A DNA stretch of 50,047 nt from an uncultured Prevotellaceae bacterium. GTDB lineage: Bacteria; Bacteroidota; Bacteroidia; Bacteroidales; Bacteroidaceae. The stretch is from positions 1 through 50,047 of the forward strand of contig CACZPU010000022.1 of NCBI GenBank assembly GCA_902783165.1, given 5' to 3'. Each line of letters begins with the position of its first letter. Position 1 is the first letter of the stretch. This document shows, one piece after another, positions 25,470 to 33,965 of this stretch. The position numbers and the translations under genes are program-made. The notes beneath the pieces are model-generated. The model made no database searches, was not told the DNA's origin, and saw only the letters and a program-made list of their open reading frames with translations.

Positions 25470-27149
25470 TTATTCGGTGCAGACAATCTTCCAAACCGCC
25501 CCACCCCACGCAGGCACTTGTACGTGGACAGGACAGTCAGCACGAAGTGCCGTCTGGAAAGTTGTGCCCGAGAGCAAGTCTTCTGCTGCATAGACTCCTT
25601 CGGGTATGTGAAGATAGTCAAAGGCATGAGCAGGTATATTCACATCGATGCAGGCTGTGAAATCGTCGAAATTGGCCACCACGAGAAGCATCTCATTGTC
25701 CTTTTTCCGGAGGAAAGCATACGAATGGTCACCCATGTGACTATTGGCATACATCAGGTCGAACATCTCCCCTTCGCCAACAGCCTTTTCGTTGCGGGCG
25801 ATGAGCATCACCTTCCGGTATTCTGACTCCAATAGCCGTTCACCTTTTGTCAATCGCCGACGGTCGAAGTAACCCCTGCGCAATGACTCCACGCACCAAT
25901 AATCGAAAATGGTTGTTCGTCCGTCCTTGCCGCTAAACCCTTCGCTATCCATGCCGCGCTCGCCATATTCCTGACCAGCATACAACATATAAGGGTTCCT
26001 GTTGAGTAGCAGGCTGACCAGATGGCCCGGAAAACCTTTTGTGGCATCTCCTGCAAAGAAAGAGCTTGCAATGCGTTGCTCATCGTGATTCTCCAGAAAA
26101 TAGAGCATATGACTGCGAATATCGTCGGTCGACTGCCACTGAATGGTGATGTCGGAAGCAGGACGGTTGCCGCAAATCACGTCGCGCATGCAGTCGTACA
26201 TGCCCACTTTGTCGTAAAGATAATCAAAGCCCGCACCGATATAATGGCGATATTCCGACGGATTATACACCTCGCCGACAAAAAAGATGTCGGGATGACA
26301 GAACTTCACCTTGTCGATGGCCCACAGCCAAAACGCAGCAGGCACCATCTCCGCCATGTCGCAGCGGAACCCGTCAACACCTTTCGACGCCCAAAACAGC
26401 AGGATATCGGTCATTTTCCCCCATGTGTTCGGTATGGGATTGAAATGCTCCGAGCGGCCTCCGGCATCGCAATAGTCTATGCCATAGTTGAGTTTTACCG
26501 TCTCGTACCAGTCGTTCTTTGAAGGTGCAGACGAGAAACGGTCGTTGCCTGTTGCCTTGGCAGGAGATTCCTGATATGACAGGGTATCGTCGTGCTTTAT
26601 GTTCGACAGGTTGAGCGGTTGCCCCCAACAATAGTAGAAATTGTTATCGGTAGAGAAATGCATGTCCGGACGGTCGTCCTCGCCGAGGTCTTTCACGCCA
26701 TCAGGTTTGCAGATGCTTTTGTATTCACGTGCCACATGGTTGGGAACGAAGTCGATAATCACCTTCATTCCCGCCTTGTGAGTACGTTCTACCAGGGCTT
26801 CGAACTCGCTCATACGATGGTTCACATCGTCGGCCAGGTCGGGGTCCACGTCATAATAGTCGGCAATGGCATAGGGCGAACCCGCCTTTCCTTTCACCAC
26901 CTCTGCATGCTGGCGTGGTATGCCATAAGCTGTATAGTCAGTTTGTGTGGCATGCCGGATGATGCCAGTATACCAAATATGCGTAACACCCATATCGGAG
27001 ATGCGCTTCAACGTGGGCATATCGAAATGGTTCATCTTTCCACAACCATTCTCCGCCAACGTTCCGTTCTCCTTACGGGTGGTGTTACGATTACCAAACA
27101 GTCGGGTAAAAACCTGATAAACGATGATTTTGGAACTACGCGATGCCAT
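25470..27149 (-). CDS. Cytoplasmic GH13 alpha-amylase family enzyme
   Basis: An alpha-glucan-acting enzyme of family GH13 without a signal peptide, so probably working on glycogen or imported maltodextrins. The 559-residue protein starts MASRSSKIIVYQVFTRLFGN directly at the barrel. Conserved regions are VIIDFVPNHV (130-139), FRCDMAEMV with nucleophile D264, FFVGEVYNP with acid/base E293 and ENHDEQR with D356. All three catalytic residues are intact. The start overlaps the end of fabD by 14 nt, so translation is likely coupled. Exact specificity is uncertain. Confidence 0.92.
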   Translation of the reverse strand: MASRSSKIIVYQVFTRLFGNRNTTRKENGTLAENGCGKMNHFDMPTLKRISDMGVTHIWYTGIIRHATQTDYTAYGIPRQHAEVVKGKAGSPYAIADYYDVDPDLADDVNHRMSEFEALVERTHKAGMKVIIDFVPNHVAREYKSICKPDGVKDLGEDDRPDMHFSTDNNFYYCWGQPLNLSNIKHDDTLSYQESPAKATGNDRFSSAPSKNDWYETVKLNYGIDYCDAGGRSEHFNPIPNTWGKMTDILLFWASKGVDGFRCDMAEMVPAAFWLWAIDKVKFCHPDIFFVGEVYNPSEYRHYIGAGFDYLYDKVGMYDCMRDVICGNRPASDITIQWQSTDDIRSHMLYFLENHDEQRIASSFFAGDATKGFPGHLVSLLLNRNPYMLYAGQEYGERGMDSEGFSGKDGRTTIFDYWCVESLRRGYFDRRRLTKGERLLESEYRKVMLIARNEKAVGEGEMFDLMYANSHMGDHSYAFLRKKDNEMLLVVANFDDFTACIDVNIPAHAFDYLHIPEGVYAAEDLLSGTTFQTALRADCPVHVQVPAWGGAVWKIVCTE

Positions 27150-28023
27150 GAACGGAAACCTCGCGATTAATTTTCACGATCATACCCTGCAGAGCCTTGC
27201 CTGGTCCGCACTCGGTGAAGTCGTCAGCGCCATCGGCAATCATGTTCTGAACACACTGAGTCCAACGCACAGGACTTGTAAGCTGGGCAATCAGGTTCTG
27301 CTTGATTTCGGCTGGGTCGGTGTGAGGCTTGCCGTCAACATTCTGATAGACGGGGCATACGGGAGCCTTCACCTCGGTCTTTTCGATGGCTTCCTGCAAC
27401 TCGTCCTTGGCTGGCTGCATAAGTGGCGAATGGAATGCTCCACCCACTTTCAGCGGCAAAGCACGCTTGGCACCAGCCTCTTTCAACTTGGCACATGCCT
27501 CATTGATGGCATCGATATTGCCGCTGATGACCAATTGTCCGGGATTGTTATAGTTGGCAGGAATCACCACATTACCCTCGCGGTTCACCTCGGCGCAAAT
27601 CTCCTCCACCTTTTCGTCGGGAAGACCGATGATAGCAGCCATGGTCGACGGTGCAGCCTCGCACGCCTTCTGCATAGCCATGGCACGCGCATAAACCAGA
27701 CGAAGACCGTCTTCGAAGCTCAAAGCGCCGGCAGCTACCAAGGCAGAGAACTCGCCCAAAGAGTGTCCGGCAGTCATTTCGGGCTTGAAATCCTCGCCCA
27801 TACACATGGCTGAAATCACACTATGCAGAAAAACAGCGGGCTGAGTGACCTTTGTCTGACGCAAATCCTCGTCGGTTCCGTCGAACATGATGTCTGTGAT
27901 GCGATAGCCCAAGATATCGTTTGCCTTTTCGAAATACTCTTTTGCCAATGGGTTGTTGTCATAGAGGTCCTTACCCATTCCTACAAACTGTGCTCCTTGT
28001 CCAGGAAATACAAATGCTTTCAT
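27136..28023 (-). CDS. fabD: Malonyl-CoA:ACP transacylase
   Basis: It moves malonyl groups from CoA to acyl-carrier protein to feed fatty-acid elongation. The 295-residue protein has the FPGQGAQ opening, the nucleophile serine in AGHSLGEFSAL (S88) and the catalytic histidine in GGAFHSPLM near residue 200. Length is normal. It is not next to other fab genes; instead a GH13 gene overlaps its end. A complete promoter lies 40-70 nt upstream. Confidence 0.97.
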   Translation of the reverse strand: MKAFVFPGQGAQFVGMGKDLYDNNPLAKEYFEKANDILGYRITDIMFDGTDEDLRQTKVTQPAVFLHSVISAMCMGEDFKPEMTAGHSLGEFSALVAAGALSFEDGLRLVYARAMAMQKACEAAPSTMAAIIGLPDEKVEEICAEVNREGNVVIPANYNNPGQLVISGNIDAINEACAKLKEAGAKRALPLKVGGAFHSPLMQPAKDELQEAIEKTEVKAPVCPVYQNVDGKPHTDPAEIKQNLIAQLTSPVRWTQCVQNMIADGADDFTECGPGKALQGMIVKINREVSVHGIA

Positions 28024-28062
28024 TGTTCTATTCTTTTGAATAATAATTTGTTATTGAGGGCA

Positions 28063-28094
28063 CAAAGGTACGAATAAACGAGCGAAAAGCCAAA
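28063..28094 (-). promoter_or_regulatory. Promoter for the fabD operon
   Basis: On the minus strand TTTG (28091-28094) is followed after 20 nt by TACCTTTG (28063-28070), a complete match to the Bacteroidetes consensus, 39 nt before the fabD ATG. Confidence 0.85.
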
Positions 28095-28386
28095 ATAAAT
28101 TCACCTTTTCTGATTGGCTGGCGTCACGGCGAGTGATTATTTGCACAAAGTGACACGACATCTGCTCCACGCATTTCCTTGTTCGTTCATGATGTTGTGT
28201 ACAAAAAAATTCAAGTTTATGGCTCTTGAAACTCGGTTCGTGACAACGAAACGAACGAAAGCACATAGAAATGTGCAAATCAAGAGGGTATCCATAAAGC
28301 ACTGACAATCAATAATATACATCTATATTACAACATTTAAAAGCATAACAGACAAGGTGTGGTTCGACGAAAGATAATCTTTCGCA

Positions 28387-28470
28387 CTTCAAAACCATAT
28401 CTTTTGCCTTGCAAAACATTATCTATTGAACTTCAAAACCTAATCTCCGGTTCATCAAAAAGCTCTTTTA
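28387..28470. repeat. Degenerate 21-23 bp tandem repeats
   Basis: Related units begin at about 28387, 28408, 28431 and 28451. Each opens with CTTCAAAACC or a close variant (CTTGCAAAAC, TTCATCAAAA), and the first three continue into an ATCT-containing stretch. The spacing is 21, 23 and 20 bp. A fifth, weaker unit may precede them. The purpose is unknown. Confidence 0.65.
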
Positions 28471-28711
28471 GGATAGAAAGAAGACATGATTTTAGTGAAA
28501 AAATGTTATTTCCCGACCATTCAAGTCGATGAAGCTAGTTTTTCAGATTCTATTTCGCATTTTTCCCGGAATAATGATTTGTCAAACAATTTGGCAAATA
28601 ACAGATGGCACCTTCACGCGAAAAAAGCGAAAAAAATAATGACATGGCAAGCACCTGACAAAGGAAGAACGGGAGAAAAACCATGAAAGCGGCATGTAAG
28701 AACTGCTAGTA

Positions 28712-28743
28712 TTTGGATGTTCGGACATTATTTTGTATATTTG
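28712..28743 (+). promoter_or_regulatory. Promoter for rlmH
   Basis: TTTG (28712-28715), 20 nt, then TATATTTG (28736-28743), a complete Bacteroidetes promoter 53 nt before the ATG. Confidence 0.85.
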
Positions 28744-28796
28744 CATGGCAAAAGGAATCGTATTGGAAATGAACACAAACCAATAGAGAACAAACA

Positions 28797-29267
28797 ATGA
28801 AAACAAAACTCATACTAGTGGGAAAGACCGTGAACAAGCATTTCGTAGCCTGCATCGACGATTATGTGGAACGCATCGGGCACTACATGCCCTTTGAAAT
28901 AACGGTGATTCCCGACCTGAAAAACACGAAAAGCCTCTCGGAGAGCCAGCAGAAGGAACGCGAAGGCGAACTGATACTGAAGCAGTTGCAGCCGCAAGAC
29001 TTGTTGGTGCTGCTCGATGAGCACGGCAAAGAACTGAGGAGCATCGAATTGGCGCAATGGCTCCAGAAGCGACAAGCCACAGGGAAGCGGATTGTGTTTG
29101 CCATCGGGGGTGCCTACGGATTCTCATCCGCCGTCTACGAAAGGGCTGACGAGCAGTTGTCGCTATCGAAAATGACATTCTCGCACCAGATGGTGAGGTT
29201 GATTTTCACCGAACAACTCTATAGAGCGTGCACCATCATCAAAGGCGAACCGTATCACCATGAATGA
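28797..29267 (+). CDS. rlmH: 23S rRNA pseudouridine-1915 N3-methyltransferase
   Basis: It methylates pseudouridine 1915 in helix 69 of 23S rRNA, using SAM and acting on assembled ribosomes. The 156-residue SPOUT-family protein has LLVLLDEHGKEL, the knot region IVFAIGGAYGFSSAVYERAD and the near-invariant C-terminus FTEQLYRACTIIKGEPYHHE. Its length matches the family exactly. It has its own promoter and sits alone between the long repeat-bearing region and uxuA. Confidence 0.97.
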   Translation: MKTKLILVGKTVNKHFVACIDDYVERIGHYMPFEITVIPDLKNTKSLSESQQKEREGELILKQLQPQDLLVLLDEHGKELRSIELAQWLQKRQATGKRIVFAIGGAYGFSSAVYERADEQLSLSKMTFSHQMVRLIFTEQLYRACTIIKGEPYHHE

Positions 29268-29340
29268 GCAGGGTGATGATTGGGATTGTATTTCATACAA
29301 TTGCATTTGCACGATTATTTCAAAAAATGAAGCCACTACG

Positions 29341-29371
29341 TTGGCAGATAAAAATAAAAACACTATCTTTG
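29341..29371 (+). promoter_or_regulatory. Promoter for uxuA
   Basis: TTGG (29341-29344) with TATCTTTG at 29364-29371 gives the usual spacing of about 20 nt. The ATG follows 31 nt after the -7 box. Confidence 0.8.
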
Positions 29372-29402
29372 CAACACAAACTATTAATAAAACAACAACT
29401 TT

Positions 29403-30641
29403 ATGGAAAGAACTTGGAGATGGTTTGGCAAAAACGACAAGATAACATTGTCGATGCTCAAACAAATTGGCGTTGAAGGTATCGTGACTGCACTCCATGA
29501 CGTGCCTCTCGGAGAGGTGTGGACACGCGAGAAAATACGCGACCTGCGCGAATACATTGAAAGCTATGGAATGAGATGGAGTGTGGTGGAAAGCCTGCCT
29601 GTGGTGGAAACCATCAAATACGGAGGCGAAGACCGCGACCATCAGATTGAGGTATATAAGGAGAGTCTGCGAAATCTGGCCGCCGAAGACATACATTGTA
29701 TCTGCTACAATTTCATGCCTGTGCTCGACTGGGCGCGCACCGACCTGCTACACTCCAACCCCAACGGCTCGTCGAATCTATATTTCTCGTATGCGGAATT
29801 TGCCTATTTCGACATCTACATTCTGAAACGCGAAGGCGCGCGAGAGGATTGGGCGAAATTCAAGATGCCCGACGAGCTGCCCTCTGCAGCAGCCAGAAAC
29901 GTGTTGGCAGAAGCCGACGAACTGGCCAAGACCATGACTCCCGAGAAGGACCACCAGTTGGTGGAGAACATTGTTATCAAGACCCAAGGTTTCGTGAGCG
30001 GCAATTTCAAGGAGGGCGACGCCCACCCGCTGAGACTGTTCCACCAGCTTCTCGACAAATACAAGGGCATTGACAAAGACCAGCTTCGCGCAAACATGAA
30101 ATATTTCTTGGAGGCAATCATGCCCACTTGCGAAGAATACGGTATGAACATGTGTGTGCATCCCGACGACCCGCCTATCGAAATACTCGGACTGCCACGC
30201 ATCGTCAGGACTCAGGAAGATATTGAATGGTTCTTGAACGCCGTACCCAACAAACACAACGGACTGACATTCTGCGCCGGTTCGCTCAGCGCCGGAGCCT
30301 ACAACAACGTAGTGGAAATGGCAAGAAAATTCGCCAGCAGAACCCATTTCGTTCACCTGCGCTCATGCCACATCTTCCCCAACGGCGACTTCACAGAAGC
30401 CAGCCATCTGGGAGGAAGAGCCGACATCATAGAGTTGGCACGCATCTTCGAGAAAGAGAATCCCAATTTGCCCATGCGCGTTGACCACGGTATGACCATG
30501 TTGGGCGATGAGGAACGTGGATACAATGCCGGCTACAGCTTCCTTGGCCGCATGTTCGCTCTTGGACAAGTGCAGGGCATCTTGGCCACCGTAGACCGTG
30601 AGTTAGGCATCAAATACCAACAGCCGGGATTCTTCGACTAA
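29403..30641 (+). CDS. uxuA: Mannonate dehydratase
   Basis: It dehydrates D-mannonate to 2-keto-3-deoxygluconate in glucuronate breakdown, with a divalent metal. The 412-residue protein has the UxuA opening MERTWRWFGKNDKITLSMLK and the segments GIVTALHDVPLGEVW and CICYNFMPVLDWARTDL. The C-terminal metal-binding region contains MNMCVHPDDPP and FVHLRSCHIFPNGDF. Length is near the usual 350-410. The next gene, an SDR dehydrogenase 75 nt later, probably makes its substrate. Isomerase, kinase and aldolase genes for the rest of the pathway are not in the window. Confidence 0.96.
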   Translation: MERTWRWFGKNDKITLSMLKQIGVEGIVTALHDVPLGEVWTREKIRDLREYIESYGMRWSVVESLPVVETIKYGGEDRDHQIEVYKESLRNLAAEDIHCICYNFMPVLDWARTDLLHSNPNGSSNLYFSYAEFAYFDIYILKREGAREDWAKFKMPDELPSAAARNVLAEADELAKTMTPEKDHQLVENIVIKTQGFVSGNFKEGDAHPLRLFHQLLDKYKGIDKDQLRANMKYFLEAIMPTCEEYGMNMCVHPDDPPIEILGLPRIVRTQEDIEWFLNAVPNKHNGLTFCAGSLSAGAYNNVVEMARKFASRTHFVHLRSCHIFPNGDFTEASHLGGRADIIELARIFEKENPNLPMRVDHGMTMLGDEERGYNAGYSFLGRMFALGQVQGILATVDRELGIKYQQPGFFD

Positions 30642-30716
30642 CCCCGACAGACCTCAAACGGTTATCTAACAGCAATAGGAATCATCAAGCAATTTCATTA
30701 TAAAACAAAAACAAAA

Positions 30717-31529
30717 ATGAACAATTTATTCAACATCAAAGACTACGTGGTAGTCATCACTGGTGGTTGTGGTGTGTTGGGCAGCACCATTGGTAAGTAT
30801 CTGGCAAAAGAAGGGGCAACCGTTATCTTCCTTGACCGTGTTGAAGAACTGGGCAAAAAGCTCGTTGCAGAGATTGAGGCAGAAGGTGGCAAGGCCGACT
30901 TCTTCATCACAGATGTTCTCAACAAAGAGGTGGTAGAGAAGAATGTGGAAGACATCGTTGCCAAATATGGTCGTGTTGATACACTTCTCAATGCTGCAGG
31001 CGGCAACATGCCCGGTGCAACAATTGGTCCAGACCAGACTATCTTCGACCTGCAACCAGAGGCTTTCCAAAAGGTGCTCAACCTGAACCTGACAGGAACC
31101 GTCATTCCTACGCAGGCATTCCTCAAGCCAATGGTAAAGCAGAAGAAGGGTTCTATCATCAACTTCTCATCCATGGCTTCGTTCCGCCCAATGACTCGTG
31201 TTTGCGGTTATGCAGCAGCCAAGGCCGGTATCAGCAATTTCACCGCTTATATGGCAGCTGAGGCCGCACGCAAATTTGGTGACGGCATCCGCGTGAACGC
31301 CATTGCTCCCGGATTCTTTGTGACAAACCAGAACCGCGCACTGCTCACCAATCCTGACGGAAGCTGGACAGAGCGTGGCAAGGACGTGATTCGTCAGACG
31401 CCATTTGGCAGAATGGGCGATCCCGAAGAACTGTGCGGAACCATCCACTATCTGATGTCTGACGCTGCAAAATTTGTGACAGGTGTTGTGGCAAAGGTAG
31501 ACGGCGGTTTCGACGTGTTTGCCATGTAA
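30717..31529 (+). CDS. SDR oxidoreductase, likely D-mannonate oxidoreductase
   Basis: A NAD(P)-dependent short-chain dehydrogenase of 270 residues with the cofactor loop TGGCGVLGS (15-23), NAAGG (92-96), a catalytic serine near 151 and YAAAK (Y165, K169). Its place directly behind uxuA suggests that it reduces fructuronate to mannonate, a job done by an SDR-type UxuB in Bacillus; that assignment is inference from context. The stop is followed by a strong bidirectional terminator. Confidence 0.88.
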   Translation: MNNLFNIKDYVVVITGGCGVLGSTIGKYLAKEGATVIFLDRVEELGKKLVAEIEAEGGKADFFITDVLNKEVVEKNVEDIVAKYGRVDTLLNAAGGNMPGATIGPDQTIFDLQPEAFQKVLNLNLTGTVIPTQAFLKPMVKQKKGSIINFSSMASFRPMTRVCGYAAAKAGISNFTAYMAAEAARKFGDGIRVNAIAPGFFVTNQNRALLTNPDGSWTERGKDVIRQTPFGRMGDPEELCGTIHYLMSDAAKFVTGVVAKVDGGFDVFAM

Positions 31530-31551
31530 TCGGGATAATTGGATACAAAAC

Positions 31552-31605
31552 AAATGCTTTCGCATTTTTCCTCCAGCCATTGCGAGGATATTGCGAAAGC
31601 ATTTT
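31552..31605. terminator. Bidirectional terminator between SDR and hypothetical gene
   Basis: AAATGCTTTCGCA (31552-31564) pairs with TGCGAAAGCATTT (31592-31604), a 13-bp perfect stem with a 27-base loop and T/A-rich flanks on both sides. It sits between two convergent genes, serving the uxuA-SDR transcript and the ileS-lspA transcript. Confidence 0.85.
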
Positions 31606-31878
31606 CTATTTGTTGCCGTCCCAAATAGCAAGGAGCACATCGCCTTTTGACGAAGGGACAATCTTGATGGTGCCGCCAAGCCACTCTGTCATGGCCAATT
31701 CTTCAGTCAAAGGATAGTAAGCGACGACCTCGCCATCAAGAACAATGCCATCTTCTGATGGCTGCTGATTCTTAGATGGGCATGAACCGAACTGTGGGCA
31801 CACCATTTCAACCACGCAGGGCGCGATAGTCTGCCCGTCGACCAACACCTCATGAACCGCCACTCGCCTCTTTCTCAT
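31606..31878 (-). CDS. Hypothetical 90-residue protein
   Basis: A small soluble protein starting MRKRRVAVHEVLVDGQTIAP, with two cysteines in MVCPQFGSCPS and a beta-rich remainder. I do not recognise a family. It lies 70 nt after the DUF4296 gene in the same direction, and its end abuts a terminator, so it may be the last gene of the ileS-dksA-lspA transcript. The compact, protein-like composition and position favour a real gene. Confidence 0.62.
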   Translation of the reverse strand: MRKRRVAVHEVLVDGQTIAPCVVEMVCPQFGSCPSKNQQPSEDGIVLDGEVVAYYPLTEELAMTEWLGGTIKIVPSSKGDVLLAIWDGNK

Positions 31879-31948
31879 TCTTGCTGAACAAACCAGGTTT
31901 TCACATTAATAATATATAAAAGCTGGAAAAAAGCCTGCCAAGGCGTCG

Positions 31949-32905
31949 CTACCTCTTCTCGGGCTCAGGTTTCATATGCGCATCATTGTTCATATTGGCT
32001 TTGCCGGGTAATGGTGGCATGTTCTTTGGAACATCATTGTGTGTCTTGACTGGACCGTCGGAAGCCGAAGAATTGGGCTGCAGACTGTCTCTCGTTTGTG
32101 TTTGCACACTGTCTGTGGGGGTTGCCGTTTTTTCCTGTTTCTTCGCGTGGAACCTCATCATGCTGATTTGATTGACCACCATGAGTTTGAATGTTGTGGT
32201 TGTTGAATTGGCCTCTCTTGTAAGGAAGAAGAAACCTTTTATTTCCTTGATGCCACGATTGCCGTTGTCGAAAATCTCCATATTATAACGTGACGACGAC
32301 GACATGTGCATTACGCGTGAGCCGATACTGTCGTTCTTGAACTTGACAACAAGCATAGCCAGGCCATCGCGCATACCATCCTGATACAGGAAAAGTGTAT
32401 TGAAACGGAGGATAATCCTGTCGCCTGCATGGAAAGAAGAGTCTGCTTCAACTTTGAACGAGTACTTGTTGTATGGAGGGTTGGTAATGAGAGAGATAGA
32501 AGATTCGCCACGCCAAATTCGTGTGGTGTCACCAATCATCATCTGACCTTCGTCCATACTGGAGACATCGGCTCCCATGGCAACCGCCTGATTGCTTATT
32601 TTCTCGGAAACCCTCTTCATGATTTCATGAATGCGCTCAGTATGCCTCATGTAGTAAACCATTGAAGAATCAAACTCGGCCTCGCTGACACCATGCTTCT
32701 TGAGGACAGCCAGCTTGTAGAGCCTGTCGTTGTATGCACGTTCGTTGTATTCGGTTGTTTCGGCCGCGCCACCAGCAAGATGATAGTCATAAAGAATATC
32801 TTCCATCTTGGAAGGCTGGATGTACTGCCGGGGCACACCCGGTTTACATGAAGCCAATGCGGCTAAAAGGACAAGGCAAAGTAGAAGACTACGAATGATT
32901 TTCAT
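31949..32905 (-). CDS. DUF4296 lipoprotein
   Basis: The 318-residue protein has a lipoprotein signal ending in ALASC (cysteine near residue 20). The DUF4296 part follows (PSKMEDILYDYHLAGGAAET, then VLKKHGVSEAEFDSSMVYYM). The C-terminal 150 residues are beta-rich, ending in a proline/asparagine/methionine-rich low-complexity tail (about residues 270-318). The family is restricted to Bacteroidetes and has no known role. The longer frame starts inside lspA; the ATG at 32905 is chosen for its signal. It overlaps the end of lspA by 17 nt. Confidence 0.88.
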   Translation of the reverse strand: MKIIRSLLLCLVLLAALASCKPGVPRQYIQPSKMEDILYDYHLAGGAAETTEYNERAYNDRLYKLAVLKKHGVSEAEFDSSMVYYMRHTERIHEIMKRVSEKISNQAVAMGADVSSMDEGQMMIGDTTRIWRGESSISLITNPPYNKYSFKVEADSSFHAGDRIILRFNTLFLYQDGMRDGLAMLVVKFKNDSIGSRVMHMSSSSRYNMEIFDNGNRGIKEIKGFFFLTREANSTTTTFKLMVVNQISMMRFHAKKQEKTATPTDSVQTQTRDSLQPNSSASDGPVKTHNDVPKNMPPLPGKANMNNDAHMKPEPEKR

Positions 32906-33545
32906 CGTCGGAATCCGATTGAACTGGAGTACGCTTGAACGATATGGCTGAAAGTTCTTTCCTGAAGAACAGCAACAAAAGGATGACACCACAGGTGATG
33001 CTTGCATCTGCGAAATTGAACACCGGACTAAAGAAGACATAAGGCCTTCCTCCCCATATGGGCAACCAGTCGGGCAATGTTGTCTGTATAATCGGGAAAT
33101 AGAACATATCCACTACTTTTCCCATCAAGAAAGGTGCATAGCCCTCGCCAAATGGAACGAAATAAGAGACATAGGAAGGTGATGAAGCATTGAAGACAAG
33201 ACCATAGAACATGGAATCCAGTATATTGCCAGCAGCGCCCGCCAACACCATGGATACACAGATAATGTAGCCAGTACGTGCCTTCTTCTTGACTTCAAGC
33301 CAGATGTAATAGCCAAGAACAGCTACTGCAACGACGCGGAACAGGCTCAGCACGAACTTGTTGATAAAGGTCATGCCATATGCCATTCCGTTGTTTTCTA
33401 TAAAATTAATATAGAACCAAGGGGTGACTTCAATACTTTCGTGGAGACACATATTGGTTTTGACCAAGATTTTGATAACCTGATCAATAACCAATATGAG
33501 TACAATGATAAGAACAGCCAAATGGCCATTGTTGAATTTCTTCAT
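32889..33545 (-). CDS. lspA: Signal peptidase II (lipoprotein signal peptidase)
   Basis: This membrane aspartyl protease cleaves signal peptides of lipidated prolipoproteins, several of which are encoded in this window. The 218-residue protein has four hydrophobic helices and the catalytic aspartates in GAAGNILDSMFYG and FNFADASITCG. It is longer than the E. coli form because of an insertion between the two catalytic motifs, as in other Bacteroidetes. Its ATG overlaps the dksA-like stop by one base (TGATG), and its end overlaps the DUF4296 gene, so the three are tightly coupled. Confidence 0.95.
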   Translation of the reverse strand: MKKFNNGHLAVLIIVLILVIDQVIKILVKTNMCLHESIEVTPWFYINFIENNGMAYGMTFINKFVLSLFRVVAVAVLGYYIWLEVKKKARTGYIICVSMVLAGAAGNILDSMFYGLVFNASSPSYVSYFVPFGEGYAPFLMGKVVDMFYFPIIQTTLPDWLPIWGGRPYVFFSPVFNFADASITCGVILLLLFFRKELSAISFKRTPVQSDSDDENHS

Positions 33546-33925
33546 CAGTGTTTCCTTGCTTCTTTGCTCTGAACGCTAAGAGTTGCATGTGGCACGATGC
33601 GCAAGCGCTCCTTAGGGATGAGCTCGCCCGTCATACGGTCGATGCCATAGGTCTTGTTCTGAATCCTGACCAATGCGGCCTCAAGCCCCTGGATGAATTT
33701 CTGCATGCGAGAAACCTGCAGCATCAGTTCCTCTTTTGTTTGAGTGGCACTGCCTTCTTCAAGTATCTTGTATGTAGGCGATGTATCGTCAACATCATTT
33801 CCATCAGCATTCATCAACTGACGCATCATTTGATTGTAGTCATGACGCGCTGTAGCAAGTTTCTCATTAATGATGCCCTTGAACTCCTCAAGTTCTTCAT
33901 CACTATAGCGTACTTTCTCTGACAT
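33545..33925 (-). CDS. DksA/TraR-like protein without cysteines
   Basis: This 126-residue cytoplasmic protein has a helical N-terminal part (EELEEFKGIINEKLATARHD) and a C-terminal segment recognisable as a DksA zinc finger region (YGIDRMTGELIPKERLRIVP). Zinc-finger DksA has four cysteines, and as I recall Bacteroidetes forms often keep one (YGxCRxTG). Here that position is aspartate, and the whole protein contains no cysteine. The fold is therefore probably kept without zinc. DksA proteins bind the RNA polymerase secondary channel and act with ppGpp; whether this one does is unknown. It lies between ileS (40 nt) and lspA (1-nt overlap). Confidence 0.88.
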   Translation of the reverse strand: MSEKVRYSDEELEEFKGIINEKLATARHDYNQMMRQLMNADGNDVDDTSPTYKILEEGSATQTKEELMLQVSRMQKFIQGLEAALVRIQNKTYGIDRMTGELIPKERLRIVPHATLSVQSKEARKH

Positions 33926-33965
33926 AGCGGTAAAAACTATCTATTAAAATATAATATTGTTTACA

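Larger units (their letters stand above)
28024..28796. other. Long intergenic region with degenerate repeats
   Basis: About 770 bp without a credible gene, bounded by the fabD promoter (28063-28094, minus) and the rlmH promoter (28712-28743, plus). The middle holds degenerate 21-23 bp repeats (28387-28470). Small open frames here (up to 85 codons) show no family features and overlap on both strands. The base composition is A/T-rich. No tRNA or known RNA was recognised. Confidence 0.6.

Noticed and set aside
28486-28686. A 66-codon frame in the long intergenic region
   Set aside because: No signal, motif or promoter of its own.
25470-31529. A transferred island, because of somewhat higher GC in fabD, GH13 and uxuA
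   Set aside because: No mobility genes, no flanking repeats or tRNA, and the genes have ordinary Bacteroidetes promoters; GC differences were judged only by eye.
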